Assembly: GCA_963734025.1 (NCBI GenBank) | Contig: CAVTFR010000011.1 | Span: 434,001-498,000 of the forward strand | Direction: 5' to 3' | Origin: JACVRW01 sp963734025 | GTDB taxonomy: Bacteria > Actinomycetota > Thermoleophilia > Solirubrobacterales > Thermoleophilaceae | DNA length: 64,000 nucleotides | In this document: piece by piece, positions 52,659 through 62,347 of the stretch | Layout: each line of letters opens with the position of its first letter | Position numbering within the stretch: the first letter of the stretch is position 1 | The notes under the pieces: model-generated | Told to the model about the DNA's origin: nothing | The model's input: only the letters and a program-made list of their open reading frames with translations | Database searches by the model: none | Program-made: the position numbers and the translations under genes

Positions 52659-53495
52659 TCAGGTCGGCTTCGTGGCCAGCAGGGAGATGCTCTCGACCTC
52701 GTACGTGCTGCAGGCGTCGAGCGCGCGCTCGGACACGAACCGGTAGTCGTTCCTGCGGACGTCGGCGATCTGGAGGCCCTCACCCTCGATCGCCGCGAGA
52801 TAGGTCTTGCGCGGGATCGCCCCGGCGATGCAGGCCGCCCACAGGTCGACATTGCGCCGCGTGCGCTCTCTGAGGGCCCGGCCGCTGACGATGTCGGTGA
52901 TGGCGAGCCTCCCGCCGGGCCGCAGCACGCGAGCTGCCTCGGCGAACACGCGGCCCTTGAACGGCGACAGATTGATGACGCCGTTCGAGATGACGGCATC
53001 GAAGCTCGCATCGTCGAACGGCAGCTCCTCGATGTGGGCCTCGACGAGCTCGACCTGCGTGAAGCCGTCGCGATCGCGAAGCCGGGCTGCCTTTGCGAGC
53101 TGCTCGTCGGTGATGTCCACGCCGACTACGCGCCCGGACTCGCCGACGAGCACGGCTGCACAGAAGACGTCGGTACCGGACCCCGAGCCGAGATCGAGCA
53201 CGGCCTCGCCCGGACCGAGCGCCGGAAGGTCGAGGTGATGCCCGACGCCCGCGAACGAGGCCACCGCCTCGGCGGGGATCGCGTCCAGCAGCTCGGGCGA
53301 GTAGCCGAGGTGCTCCGCGAGCTCCCGGCCGAGCTCGAAGTGCAGGTCGGCCTGCTGCTCGCGGGCCACGTTGCGGTACATCTGCTTGACCTCGGCCTCG
53401 AGACGCTCGCCGTCCACGAGCGAGCTGGCGTCGAGCTGCGGCAGGGCCTCCGCCTGGGTCAGCTCGTCCGCGGCTGTGCCGGTGCTGGAACTCAT
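52659..53495 (-). CDS. SAM methyltransferase related to arsenite methyltransferases
   Basis: 278 residues from ATG 53495. SAM motif I is VLDLGSGSGTDVFCAA, followed by VVGVDITDEQLAKA, and the ArsM-like ISNGVINLSPFKGRVFAEAARVLRPGG. ArsM enzymes have a Cys in the place of the Gly in ISNGVINL and use three to four cysteines to bind arsenic. Here Cys remains in DVFCAA and WAACIAGAI but the central one is missing. So arsenic methylation is doubtful and another small-molecule methylation is possible. It is convergent with the membrane protein gene and ends 6 bp from it. Confidence 0.75.
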   Translation of the reverse strand: MSSSTGTAADELTQAEALPQLDASSLVDGERLEAEVKQMYRNVAREQQADLHFELGRELAEHLGYSPELLDAIPAEAVASFAGVGHHLDLPALGPGEAVLDLGSGSGTDVFCAAVLVGESGRVVGVDITDEQLAKAARLRDRDGFTQVELVEAHIEELPFDDASFDAVISNGVINLSPFKGRVFAEAARVLRPGGRLAITDIVSGRALRERTRRNVDLWAACIAGAIPRKTYLAAIEGEGLQIADVRRNDYRFVSERALDACSTYEVESISLLATKPT

Positions 53496-53607
53496 GGGGC
53501 CTCCTGGGATGCTTGCGAGTCGTTCACCACGACCATACCCCGCCAATCCTCAGCACGCCGGCCGTCGGCCACGCGACACGGGTCCGGGGAGTGAGCCCCA
53601 GCTGGCA

Positions 53608-54159
53608 TTACTGGATCTCGAGCGCGTCGATGACGAAGACGAGCGTCTCGTTCGGCCCGATCGCGGGCGGCGCCCCCTCCGCGCCGTAGGCCTGCTCGGG
53701 CGGGATCGTCAGCTTGCGCCGGCCACCCTTCTTGATCCCGACGAGCCCCTTCTCCCAGCCCTCGATGACCTGGCCGGCTCCGAGCTGGACAGGGAAGGTC
53801 TGACCGGTGTCCCAGGAGGCGTCGAATTCCTGGCCGGTGGAGAAGCTGACCCCCACGTAGTCGACGATCACTGTGTCGCCGGGCTTCGCGCCCGGCCCCT
53901 TGCCCTTGACGATGTCCTCCTTCACGAGCTTGCGCGGCGGCACGCCGGTCGGCTTGTCGATCACCGGCTTGACGCTCGTGTCGGTGAGGTCGGCCTGTGC
54001 CTCGGTCTCGGTGCCGGTGTCGCTCTCCGGGGGTGAGCTTTCCTCCTGGGTCGCGCCTGCCGAGCCGCTGGAGCCCGAGTCATCGTCGCCGCAGGCCGCG
54101 GCGCCGAGCGCCGCGAGCAGCAGGAGCAGTGCGAGCAGCGCGGGCGAGCGGCGAGGCAT
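53608..54159 (-). CDS. FKBP-type peptidyl-prolyl isomerase lipoprotein
   Basis: 183 residues. Lipobox LGAAAC with Cys23, an acidic Ser/Glu/Thr linker (24-70), then one FKBP domain (about 85-183): GDTVIVDYVGVSFSTGQEFDASW, LGAGQVIEGWEKGLVGIKKGG, LTIPPEQAYGAEG and LVFVIDALEIQ. Folding helper on the outer face of the membrane. Divergent from dnaK with 96 bp between starts. Confidence 0.9.
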   Translation of the reverse strand: MPRRSPALLALLLLLAALGAAACGDDDSGSSGSAGATQEESSPPESDTGTETEAQADLTDTSVKPVIDKPTGVPPRKLVKEDIVKGKGPGAKPGDTVIVDYVGVSFSTGQEFDASWDTGQTFPVQLGAGQVIEGWEKGLVGIKKGGRRKLTIPPEQAYGAEGAPPAIGPNETLVFVIDALEIQ

Positions 54160-54179
54160 GGCGGCGGAAGCCTAATGCA

Positions 54180-54223
54180 TTGGCGCGTCGCCGAGGATCT
54201 GCCATACTCGGACTCAGATTTCT
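54180..54223 (+). promoter_or_regulatory. dnaK promoter with candidate HspR-type motif
   Basis: TTGGCG (54180-54185), 17 bp, CATACT (54203-54208) is a good vegetative promoter. Immediately after the -10 comes CGGACTCAGATTTCT (54209-54223), which is nearly the same as the sequence in the same place at clpB (63725-63740). GACTCAG resembles half of the known HspR operator (ACTCAAG). The ribosome site AAGGAG lies at 54241. Confidence 0.5.
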
Positions 54224-54255
54224 TTCGATTGCAAGCGGCAAAGGAGAACGTACGG

Positions 54256-56178
<1,923 letters not shown>

Positions 56179-56180
56179 TG

Positions 56181-56855
56181 ATGTTCGAAACCCCGCCCGT
56201 CCCGCCGGTCCCGCCGGAGGACCACGACGACATCCGTGCGCATCCGGCCGAGCCGGATGCTTCGGCAGAGGCGCCCGTCACGTCGCGTGACGAGTCGGGC
56301 GAGCCCTCCGGCGAGGAGGACGCCCAGAACGAGCAGGAGATCCTCGAGGAGAAGGAGAACACGGTCGCTCCGTCGCGGGCCGAGCCCGCGACCTCGCGCC
56401 CGGCCGAAAGCAAGGACCCGCTCGCGCGCATCCAGCGCGAGCGGGACGAGTACCTCGACCTCGCCCGCCGCTCCCAGGCCGACTTCGAGAACTACAAGAA
56501 GCGCGCCGCCAGGGAGGCGGCCGCCGCCGGCGAGCGCGCCAAGAGCGGGCTCGTCCGCGAGCTGCTGCCCGTGGTCGACAACCTCGAGCGGGCGCTCGCC
56601 TCGGCGGAGGCGTCGGAGCAGCACCTCGCCGCGGGCGTCCGGCTCGTGCACTCGGAGCTGATCGCGGTGCTCGAGCGCAACGGCGTCAAGCAGTTCGACC
56701 CGAGGGGCGAGCGCTTCGATCCCGGTGAGCACGAGGCGCTCTCGATGCGTCCGCAGGACGGCGCCGAGTCGGGTGTCGTGATCGACGTCGTGGAGAAGGG
56801 CTACCGCGCCAACGGCACGGTGCTTCGTCCGGCCCGCGTGGTGGTCTCCGCATAG
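56181..56855 (+). CDS. grpE: Nucleotide exchange factor GrpE
   Basis: 224 residues (a GTG at 56178 overlapping the dnaK TAG is also possible). The first 75 residues are acidic and disordered. Then come the long coiled-coil LARIQRERDEYLDLARRSQADFENYKKR and the C-terminal beta domain with NGVKQFDPRGERFDPGEHEAL and EKGYRANGTVLRPARVVVS. Releases ADP from DnaK. Two bp from dnaK and two bp from dnaJ. Confidence 0.95.
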   Translation: MFETPPVPPVPPEDHDDIRAHPAEPDASAEAPVTSRDESGEPSGEEDAQNEQEILEEKENTVAPSRAEPATSRPAESKDPLARIQRERDEYLDLARRSQADFENYKKRAAREAAAAGERAKSGLVRELLPVVDNLERALASAEASEQHLAAGVRLVHSELIAVLERNGVKQFDPRGERFDPGEHEALSMRPQDGAESGVVIDVVEKGYRANGTVLRPARVVVSA

Positions 56856-56857
56856 CC

Positions 56858-57952
56858 ATGCCCGCGGTGAAGGACCCGTACAAGGCGCTCGGCGTCGACC
56901 GGAAGGCCTCCGACGAGGAGATCAAGAAGGCCTATCGCAAACTGGCGCGCCAGTATCACCCCGACCAGAACCACGGTGACAAGAAGGCCGAGGAGCGCTT
57001 CAAGGAGGTCCAGGAGGCCTACTCGATCCTGTCCGACGCCGAGAAGCGCAAGGAATACGACTCGGGCGGCGGGATCTTCGGCGGCGGCTTCGACCCGGGC
57101 TCGTTCCGGACGGGCACGGGCGGTGGTTTCGGCGGCTTCGGCGACATCCTCTCCGACCTCTTCGGAGGCGGCGCCGGCGGCCGCGGCGCGCCGGGGCCCG
57201 AGCGCGGCCGCGACCTCGAGACCGAGGTCCACATCTCCTTCGACCAGGCGATGGAGGGCGCGCAGATCCCCGTGTCCGTGCCACTGTCCGCGCCCTGCCC
57301 CACGTGTCGTGGCACCGGGGCGAAGCCGGGGACGCAGCCCACGATCTGCACCCGCTGTCAGGGCCGGGGGGTCGAGGCCGAGTCGCAGGGGCTCTTCTCG
57401 ATCACGCAGCCCTGCCGTCAGTGCGGCGGCACGGGCACCGAGATCAAGGACCCCTGCCCCACCTGCGACGGCTCGGGTCGCACCCGCCAGGTCAAGCGCT
57501 ACCGCGTGAACATCCCCGCGGGCGTGCGCGAGGGCAGCCGCGTCCGGCTCGCCGGCAAGGGCGAGGCGGGGCCGCGCGGCGGCGCCTCGGGCGACCTGTA
57601 CGTGGTCACGCACGTGACCGACTCGCCGATCTTTCACCGCAAGGGCGACAACCTCGAGGTCGAGGTCCCGATCACGATCCCCGAGGCGATCCGCGGCGCC
57701 ACGATCGAGGTGCCCACTCTCGCCGGCACGAAGCGCATCCGCGTGCCCTCCGGCACCCAGCACGGGACGGTCCAGCGGCTTCGCAACGAGGGCCCGCCGA
57801 GGCTGAACGGCAAGGGCCGCGGCGACATCCACTACCGCCTCTCGATCGAGGTCCCGAGTGAGCTCTCGAAGGAGCAGGCCGAGGTCGTCGACGAGCTGGC
57901 GACCGTGATCGACGGCAACCCGCGCGAGCGGCTGCTGGCGGGAAGGAACTAG
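56858..57952 (+). CDS. dnaJ: Chaperone DnaJ (Hsp40)
   Basis: 364 residues. J domain DPYKALGVDRKASDEEIKKAYRKLARQYHPDQN in order with HPD, a G/F-rich linker (FGGGFDPGSFRTGTGGGFGG), and a zinc domain with four CxxCxGxG-type repeats (CPTCRGTG, CTRCQGRG, CRQCGGTG, CPTCDGSG), then C-terminal substrate domains. Stimulates DnaK ATPase and delivers substrates. Followed by hspR after 3 bp. Confidence 0.97.
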   Translation: MPAVKDPYKALGVDRKASDEEIKKAYRKLARQYHPDQNHGDKKAEERFKEVQEAYSILSDAEKRKEYDSGGGIFGGGFDPGSFRTGTGGGFGGFGDILSDLFGGGAGGRGAPGPERGRDLETEVHISFDQAMEGAQIPVSVPLSAPCPTCRGTGAKPGTQPTICTRCQGRGVEAESQGLFSITQPCRQCGGTGTEIKDPCPTCDGSGRTRQVKRYRVNIPAGVREGSRVRLAGKGEAGPRGGASGDLYVVTHVTDSPIFHRKGDNLEVEVPITIPEAIRGATIEVPTLAGTKRIRVPSGTQHGTVQRLRNEGPPRLNGKGRGDIHYRLSIEVPSELSKEQAEVVDELATVIDGNPRERLLAGRN

Positions 57953-57955
57953 GGG

Positions 57956-58402
57956 ATGGCCACGGGGCCCGAGCGCGGCCGCGGCGTCTACATGATCTCG
58001 GTGGCGGCCGAGCTGGCCGGGATGCATCCGCAGACGTTGCGGATCTACGAGGCGCGCGGGCTCATCACCCCGAAGCGCTCGCCCAAGAACACCCGCCTGT
58101 ACTCGCAGGCGGACGTCGACCGGCTGCGCCGGATTCAGGAGCTGACTAGCGAGCTCGGCATGAACCTGGCCGGGGTCGAGCGGGTCTTCGAGCTCGAGGA
58201 GGAGATCGAGCGGATGCGGCGCCGCATGCGCAACATCGAGCGCCAGGCAGAGCGCGTGCAGTCGGAGCTCGCCGCTGAGATCGAGCGCGTCCGGCGCTCC
58301 TTCAAGCGCGAGCTCGTCGTCTACGAGCCGCCGAGGCAGGACCTCATGCGCAGGGAAGCGCAGCGCCCGGTCCGCGTCCCGATCGAGCGGCGCGGGCGCT
58401 AG
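57956..58402 (+). CDS. hspR: MerR-family heat-shock repressor HspR
   Basis: 148 residues. Winged-helix HTH: YMISVAAELAGMHPQTLRIYEARGLITPKRSPKNTRLYSQADVDRLRRIQEL in the first 70 residues (split here by position), then a long coiled-coil for dimerisation. HspR binds inverted repeats in front of dnaK and clpB in actinobacteria, using DnaK as corepressor. As last gene of the dnaK operon it closes the feedback loop. After its TAG the same frame stays open for 53 codons to 58567. Confidence 0.95.
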   Translation: MATGPERGRGVYMISVAAELAGMHPQTLRIYEARGLITPKRSPKNTRLYSQADVDRLRRIQELTSELGMNLAGVERVFELEEEIERMRRRMRNIERQAERVQSELAAEIERVRRSFKRELVVYEPPRQDLMRREAQRPVRVPIERRGR

Positions 58403-58567
58403 CGCTCATCGGCGTCGCCGAGATCGGCACACCAGGTCCTGACGGGGCAGGGGTTCGCGTTCTTCGTGGTCGAGTCGCCGCCGTCTTTCCCCGGTGGTCC
58501 CGGCGACGACGGGGACGACAACCCGTTCAACCGGGGCAACGGCCGCAGCCTCTTCGGCGACGACTGA
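58403..58567 (+). other. In-frame open stretch after hspR stop
   Basis: The hspR frame continues without a stop for 53 codons after TAG 58400. The later part (VLTGQGFAFFVVESPPSF, then GGPGDDGDDNPF and NRGNGRSLFGDD) uses almost only G/C-ending codons, as real genes here do. There is no ATG, GTG or TTG in it, so it would need a rare start or read-through. It may equally be noncoding sequence or a remnant. Confidence 0.2.
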
Positions 58568-58573
58568 GCCGGC

Positions 58574-58939
58574 CTACTCCTCCTGACGCGCCTGCGTGAG
58601 GGCGCGGCGGAGCGCCTGGTTGCGGCGCTCGAGCCGCTGTGCGCGACGGCGCCAGCTCGCAGCCCGGGCGCGCTGTCGCGCGGCGGCGTCGCCGGCGTTC
58701 TCGACGTCCGTCTGCAGTGTGTCGAGCTCGGCGCGCGCGTCCTCGAGCTCCACGCGGACGGCGCGCAGCTCGCGTGCCTGGCTCGCCTGGGCACTCGCGC
58801 CCGCATCCGGTCCTGGGTCGGTCGACTCGTCGCCGCCGGCCAAGAGCACGCCGGCCAGCAGGCCGAGGCCCACTAGGCAGGCCAGCCCGAACCCGAGCAG
58901 GAGCGCGTAGCGCGGCCGCTCTCTGAACGTCCGCGGCAC
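58574..58939 (-). CDS. Single-pass membrane protein with coiled coil
   Basis: 121 residues. Basic N-terminus (PRTFRERPRY), one helix (LLLGFGLACLVGLGLLAGVLLA, in two parts, about 12-34), then an Asp/Pro/Ala linker and a Glu/Arg/Ala-rich coiled coil (about 55-118, RVELEDARAELDTLQTDV). Layout resembles FtsL/DivIC- or scaffold-like proteins but no family can be named. It lies 5 bp after the MinD-like ATPase stop on the same strand, so the two may work together. Confidence 0.65.
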   Translation of the reverse strand: MPRTFRERPRYALLLGFGLACLVGLGLLAGVLLAGGDESTDPGPDAGASAQASQARELRAVRVELEDARAELDTLQTDVENAGDAAARQRARAASWRRRAQRLERRNQALRRALTQARQEE

Positions 58940-58944
58940 GATGG

Positions 58945-60096
58945 TCAGATCAGCCTGTCGACGACTTCGACCCCCAGCCGTTTGACCGGCACGCGCACCG
59001 AGCGATCGAGCTCCGCGAGCGAGTAGGTGGCCGAGTCGAGCATCACACGCAGGCGGTCGTCGTAGGGGATCGTCACGTGGCGGCCGATCCCGAAGCGGCG
59101 GAACGCGGACTCGATCACCTGGCGGTCGCCGGAGCGCTCGGACGGCGCCCGGTTGAGCACCACGGTCAGGCGCTTGCGGTTGAGGCTCTCGTCCTCATCG
59201 CCGCTGTCCCAACCCGCCTCCGCGTTCAGGTAGCGGAGCGCCCCGATCACCTTGTCCGCCGTCACATACTCGGGCGTCGTCACGAGCAGCGCCTGGTCGG
59301 CGCGCTTGATCCCGAACTGCGCGAGCGGGTCGATGATGCCGGTGCCGAGGTCGAGCAGGATCACCTCGTAGAAGCGCCCGAGCAGGTCGAGCAGGTCGCC
59401 GTAGGTCTCGGGCGTCATCGCCGCCATCACCTCGGCCTGCTCGGGCGCCGCGAGCACGTGCAGTCCCGACGGCAGCTGGGAGACGTAGGCGAGCACGTCC
59501 GACACCGAGTCGATGTGCTCGAGGTGGGGAAGGAGGTCGGCGAGCGAGCGGTCGACACGCGCGCTGTCGGGCGCGAGCGAGGCGAGCGTTCCGAAATCGC
59601 GGTTGGCGTCCACTGCGACCACGCGGAGGTTGAGGGCTTCTGCCAGGAGGTTCCCGATGAGGAAGGTGCAGGTGGTCTTCCCGACTCCGCCCTTGGGTGA
59701 GACGACGGCGATCGTGTTCGTCCGCGTCGCACGCGGCGCCTCGACCATGGCGCGGTCGAGATCCTGCTCGCGGCGCTCGCCCTCGCTGGTGGCGAGGGTG
59801 CGCATGCGCTCGCGCAGTCGCGACCAGGTGCCCTCGCGCACCTCGCGGCCCTGGACGACGGGCCGCGTGTATACGTCCCCGCGCCGGAAGCGGCTCGAGT
59901 CCGGGAGCCGGGCGGGCCGGCGGCCGTTGGGCGATCGCGCCGGTTGCGGGGGAGCGGCCGCCTCGGGCGGTTCGGCGACAGGTTGCGGCGGCTCGGCTGG
60001 GGGCCTCGGAGGCTCGTTCTCGTCCTGTTCGCGCGTGCGCCCGCTGCCGGCCGTGGTGCCGGTGAGCTTGAAGCGCGGGGGTGTCCCCTCGGCCAT
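58945..60096 (-). CDS. MinD/ParA-type ATPase with disordered N-terminus
   Basis: 383 residues. The first 130 are Pro/Arg-rich and disordered (PPRPPAEPPQPVAEPPEAAA), with RRGDVYTRPVVQGREVREGTW as the only ordered-looking part. The ATPase has the deviant Walker A SPKGGVGKTTCTFLIG, a switch region VVAVDANRDFGTLASL, and Walker B EVILLDLGTG. Closest in style to MinD/CpaE/TadZ regulators that place complexes at membranes. C-terminus VKRLGVEVVDRLI could be an amphipathic helix for membrane contact. Divergent from the Ala/Pro-rich membrane protein, 84 bp apart, and followed by the coiled-coil membrane protein. Confidence 0.85.
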   Translation of the reverse strand: MAEGTPPRFKLTGTTAGSGRTREQDENEPPRPPAEPPQPVAEPPEAAAPPQPARSPNGRRPARLPDSSRFRRGDVYTRPVVQGREVREGTWSRLRERMRTLATSEGERREQDLDRAMVEAPRATRTNTIAVVSPKGGVGKTTCTFLIGNLLAEALNLRVVAVDANRDFGTLASLAPDSARVDRSLADLLPHLEHIDSVSDVLAYVSQLPSGLHVLAAPEQAEVMAAMTPETYGDLLDLLGRFYEVILLDLGTGIIDPLAQFGIKRADQALLVTTPEYVTADKVIGALRYLNAEAGWDSGDEDESLNRKRLTVVLNRAPSERSGDRQVIESAFRRFGIGRHVTIPYDDRLRVMLDSATYSLAELDRSVRVPVKRLGVEVVDRLI

Positions 60097-60180
60097 CGAT
60101 GTCTTATACCCTCATGCGCCCTCAAGCGTGCGTTTGGGTATATGCGCCGCAGGGGACACTCACCCCGCGCAGACCGGCCG

Positions 60181-61683
60181 ATGGACCGCAACACAGCCAC
60201 AGGACTCCACGTAGATCCCCTCGCCGACCTCGAAGTGCAGCGGGCGCTGGCCCTCGCGCGCGCGCGTGAGAGCTACCCCGCGGTTCCGCGCGAGAACCTG
60301 CTCGGCTACTGCGAGGCCGCTTGGGAAGTGGCCCTCAAGGCGGATCCGCGCGGACGTGACCTGCAGGGCAGCTTCGACCGGGCGCTCCTGATCATCGCGT
60401 GGACCCAGCGTCGCAGCGGCGGCCGCGTGCCGCTGCGCGAGTTGATCGACCAGACGGTCCCGCGGATCGCGCTCGAGCCGTTCATCGGCCGCCCCGCCGA
60501 GTTGGGTGAGAACGAGCCGACCGAGCTGGGCGTCCAGCCGGAGGAGGCCGTGCCCAGCCGGCGCTCGCCGCTGCGGCTGCCGTTCACGTCGCCGATTCCG
60601 GTTGGAGCGGCGCTCGCAGCAGGCGTGGTCGGTGTTGCCCTGCTGAGCGAGGCCGAGGTCATCCCGATCGCGCCGCTGCAGCCGGCGGGCAGCGACGATT
60701 CGGCGGGCGCGGACGACGTCGCCTCTCGGGACGCCGCTGAACGCAAGGGGGACCGGGCCTCCGGAGCGGGCGCGGCCCAGTCGGATGAGATGGTCGCGGG
60801 CCTGCTGCCGGAGGGAATCGGCACTGCGGCGGGCCAGGCGTTCGCGGCGCCTCCCGCAGCCGCGGGCGACGATTCGCCCGGCGGTTCTCCAGGACCTTCC
60901 GCCGTCGCGGCAGAGGCGTCCGGCGGCGCTGTCTCCAACGCGGCCGCGCGGGCCGCCGGTGGCACCGGCTCTTCCCAGATCGCCGCGGAGACGGCGGGTG
61001 CGCAGGCCGCGCCGCCCGCACCGGTTGCCCCGGCGCCACCGGCGCCGCAGCCCGTCGTCCGCGTCGAGATGGCGCCGCCGACGATGATCCTCGAGGTCTC
61101 TGCGCCACAGCGGCCGTCGATTCGCACCGACGACGACGAGGACAGCCGCGAGCAGCAGGATCCGGGCGGGCCGGATTCCGATACGGGCGTCGCCGACGAC
61201 CCGGATGACGACGCCGGCCGTGGCGACGAGGACGACGAAGGCCCGCTCGACTTCCTCGAGGACACGGGACGGCCCGATGCCGGCAGCGGTGACGAGGAAG
61301 ACGCCGAAGACGAGGACGAGATCGACGGCGACGAGGAGGACGGCGACGAGGACGACGGCAATCAGGTGGACGGCGACGAGGCCGCTCCCGCGCCTCCGCC
61401 CGAGGACACGACCTCCGAGGACACGGAGCAGGCGCCCGCCGCTCCCGCGCCCGCCGAGCCCGCCCCGGCCGTTCCCGCCCCGGTGGCGCCCGCGCCGGCC
61501 GCGCCTGCTCCTGCCGATGCCGCCCCGGCCGCGCCTGCTCCTGCCGCCCCCGCACCGGCGGCACCCGCGCCCGTGGCACCGGCTCCCGCCGCAGCGGCAC
61601 CAGCTCCGGCACCTCCGGCTCCCGCACCGGCCGCTCCGGCGCCGCCCGCTCCGGCTCCCACCCCGCCCGCGCCTCCGGCCTGA
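60181..61683 (+). CDS. Membrane protein with helical N-domain and long acidic and Ala/Pro tail
   Basis: 500 residues. Residues 1-110 form an ordered, helical domain (DLEVQRALALARARESYPAV, LLGYCEAAWEVALKADPRG, LLIIAWTQRRSGGRVPLREL). One membrane helix follows at about 137-158 (IPVGAALAAGVVGVALLSEAE). The rest is disordered: Ala/Gly-rich, then strongly Asp/Glu-rich (about 335-400), then about 85 residues of PAPA repeats (PAAPAPAEPAPAVPAPVAPA...). The tail looks made to span a cell wall. I know no family. Divergent from the MinD-like ATPase and likely its functional partner. Confidence 0.65.
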   Translation: MDRNTATGLHVDPLADLEVQRALALARARESYPAVPRENLLGYCEAAWEVALKADPRGRDLQGSFDRALLIIAWTQRRSGGRVPLRELIDQTVPRIALEPFIGRPAELGENEPTELGVQPEEAVPSRRSPLRLPFTSPIPVGAALAAGVVGVALLSEAEVIPIAPLQPAGSDDSAGADDVASRDAAERKGDRASGAGAAQSDEMVAGLLPEGIGTAAGQAFAAPPAAAGDDSPGGSPGPSAVAAEASGGAVSNAAARAAGGTGSSQIAAETAGAQAAPPAPVAPAPPAPQPVVRVEMAPPTMILEVSAPQRPSIRTDDDEDSREQQDPGGPDSDTGVADDPDDDAGRGDEDDEGPLDFLEDTGRPDAGSGDEEDAEDEDEIDGDEEDGDEDDGNQVDGDEAAPAPPPEDTTSEDTEQAPAAPAPAEPAPAVPAPVAPAPAAPAPADAAPAAPAPAAPAPAAPAPVAPAPAAAAPAPAPPAPAPAAPAPPAPAPTPPAPPA

Positions 61684-61690
61684 GCCGGCG

Positions 61691-61713
61691 GCCTGAGCGC
61701 GCGCGCCTCAGGC
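61691..61713. terminator. Bidirectional hairpin between convergent genes
   Basis: GCCTGAG (61691-61697) and CTCAGGC (61707-61713) form a 7-bp stem around a GC loop, 7 bp after the Ala/Pro-rich gene stop. The second arm includes the stop codon of the convergent gene at 61708, so it can serve both directions. Confidence 0.45.
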
Positions 61714-62316
61714 GGGCGCGCGCAGCCGCAACTCGAAGCGGTGGCGGCCGGCGGCGACCTCGAGCTTCGTCGCGGTTGCCGGCACAGCCGGCACGAACGC
61801 CGTGTCGCCGCGCAGGTGATGGCCGGGGATCCAGCCGCCGCCCTGAGGCGTGTAGGCGGTGCCGGCGTCGTCCCAGAGCGAGAAGGCGGCGGGAGGCCGG
61901 TGCTCGCCGCCCGTGGCGCTGTCTGGGTTGACCGGCGGAGAGACGAAGAGCCAGCGCAGCAGCACGCCGTCGCCGTAGAGCTCGGCGGCCAGCAGGTGCA
62001 GGCCGGGTGTCTCCCGGGCCGGCTCGGCGCGCACGCTGCGCCGCAGCTCCACCCCCCGAAACGGCGCGTAAGCCGTGCTCGTGATCTCCCGCAGCCGCCT
62101 GAAGAAGCGCTCGCGATCAGCCTCGGTCACGAGGCCGAGCGCGTTCAGGGTCTCGAAGGCGGCCGAGACGTTCACGACCGCCTGGTCCGCTTCGGTTCGG
62201 ATCATGTTCGGGTCGAGCGGGCGCCGCGGCGTCGTCTCGACCCGCTGCAGGTTGTGCTCGAGCAGCTCGACCGCGCGGCGGCGCAGGTCGGCTGGGCTGT
62301 CGGGCTCGTCGGCCAA
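61708..62316 (-). CDS. Hypothetical protein next to glycoside-hydrolase-like gene
   Basis: 202 residues if started at TTG 62316, the first start-like codon after the upstream gene; the next in-frame ATG is at 62202 and would give a shorter product. The N-terminal half is helical (DLRRRAVELLEHNLQRVE, MIRTEADQAVVNVSAAFETL). The C-terminal half is beta-rich with WIPGHHLRGDTAFVPAVPAT and KLEVAAGRHRFELRL. No family recognised. Co-directional with and just downstream of the secreted barrel gene at 62348, hence possibly functionally linked. Confidence 0.5.
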   Translation of the reverse strand: MADEPDSPADLRRRAVELLEHNLQRVETTPRRPLDPNMIRTEADQAVVNVSAAFETLNALGLVTEADRERFFRRLREITSTAYAPFRGVELRRSVRAEPARETPGLHLLAAELYGDGVLLRWLFVSPPVNPDSATGGEHRPPAAFSLWDDAGTAYTPQGGGWIPGHHLRGDTAFVPAVPATATKLEVAAGRHRFELRLRAPA

Positions 62317-62347
62317 CGTCGCGCCGAAGATAGATGGTTGCGGGCGC

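Noticed and set aside
58399..58806. Minus-strand frame overlapping the coiled-coil membrane protein gene
   Set aside because: Most of it is antisense-frame or overlapping sequence of a better gene, and no domain is visible.
61430..61680. Possible tandem DNA repeat or CRISPR-like array
   Set aside because: It encodes a protein-level PAPA repeat with varying codons and no fixed unit or spacers.
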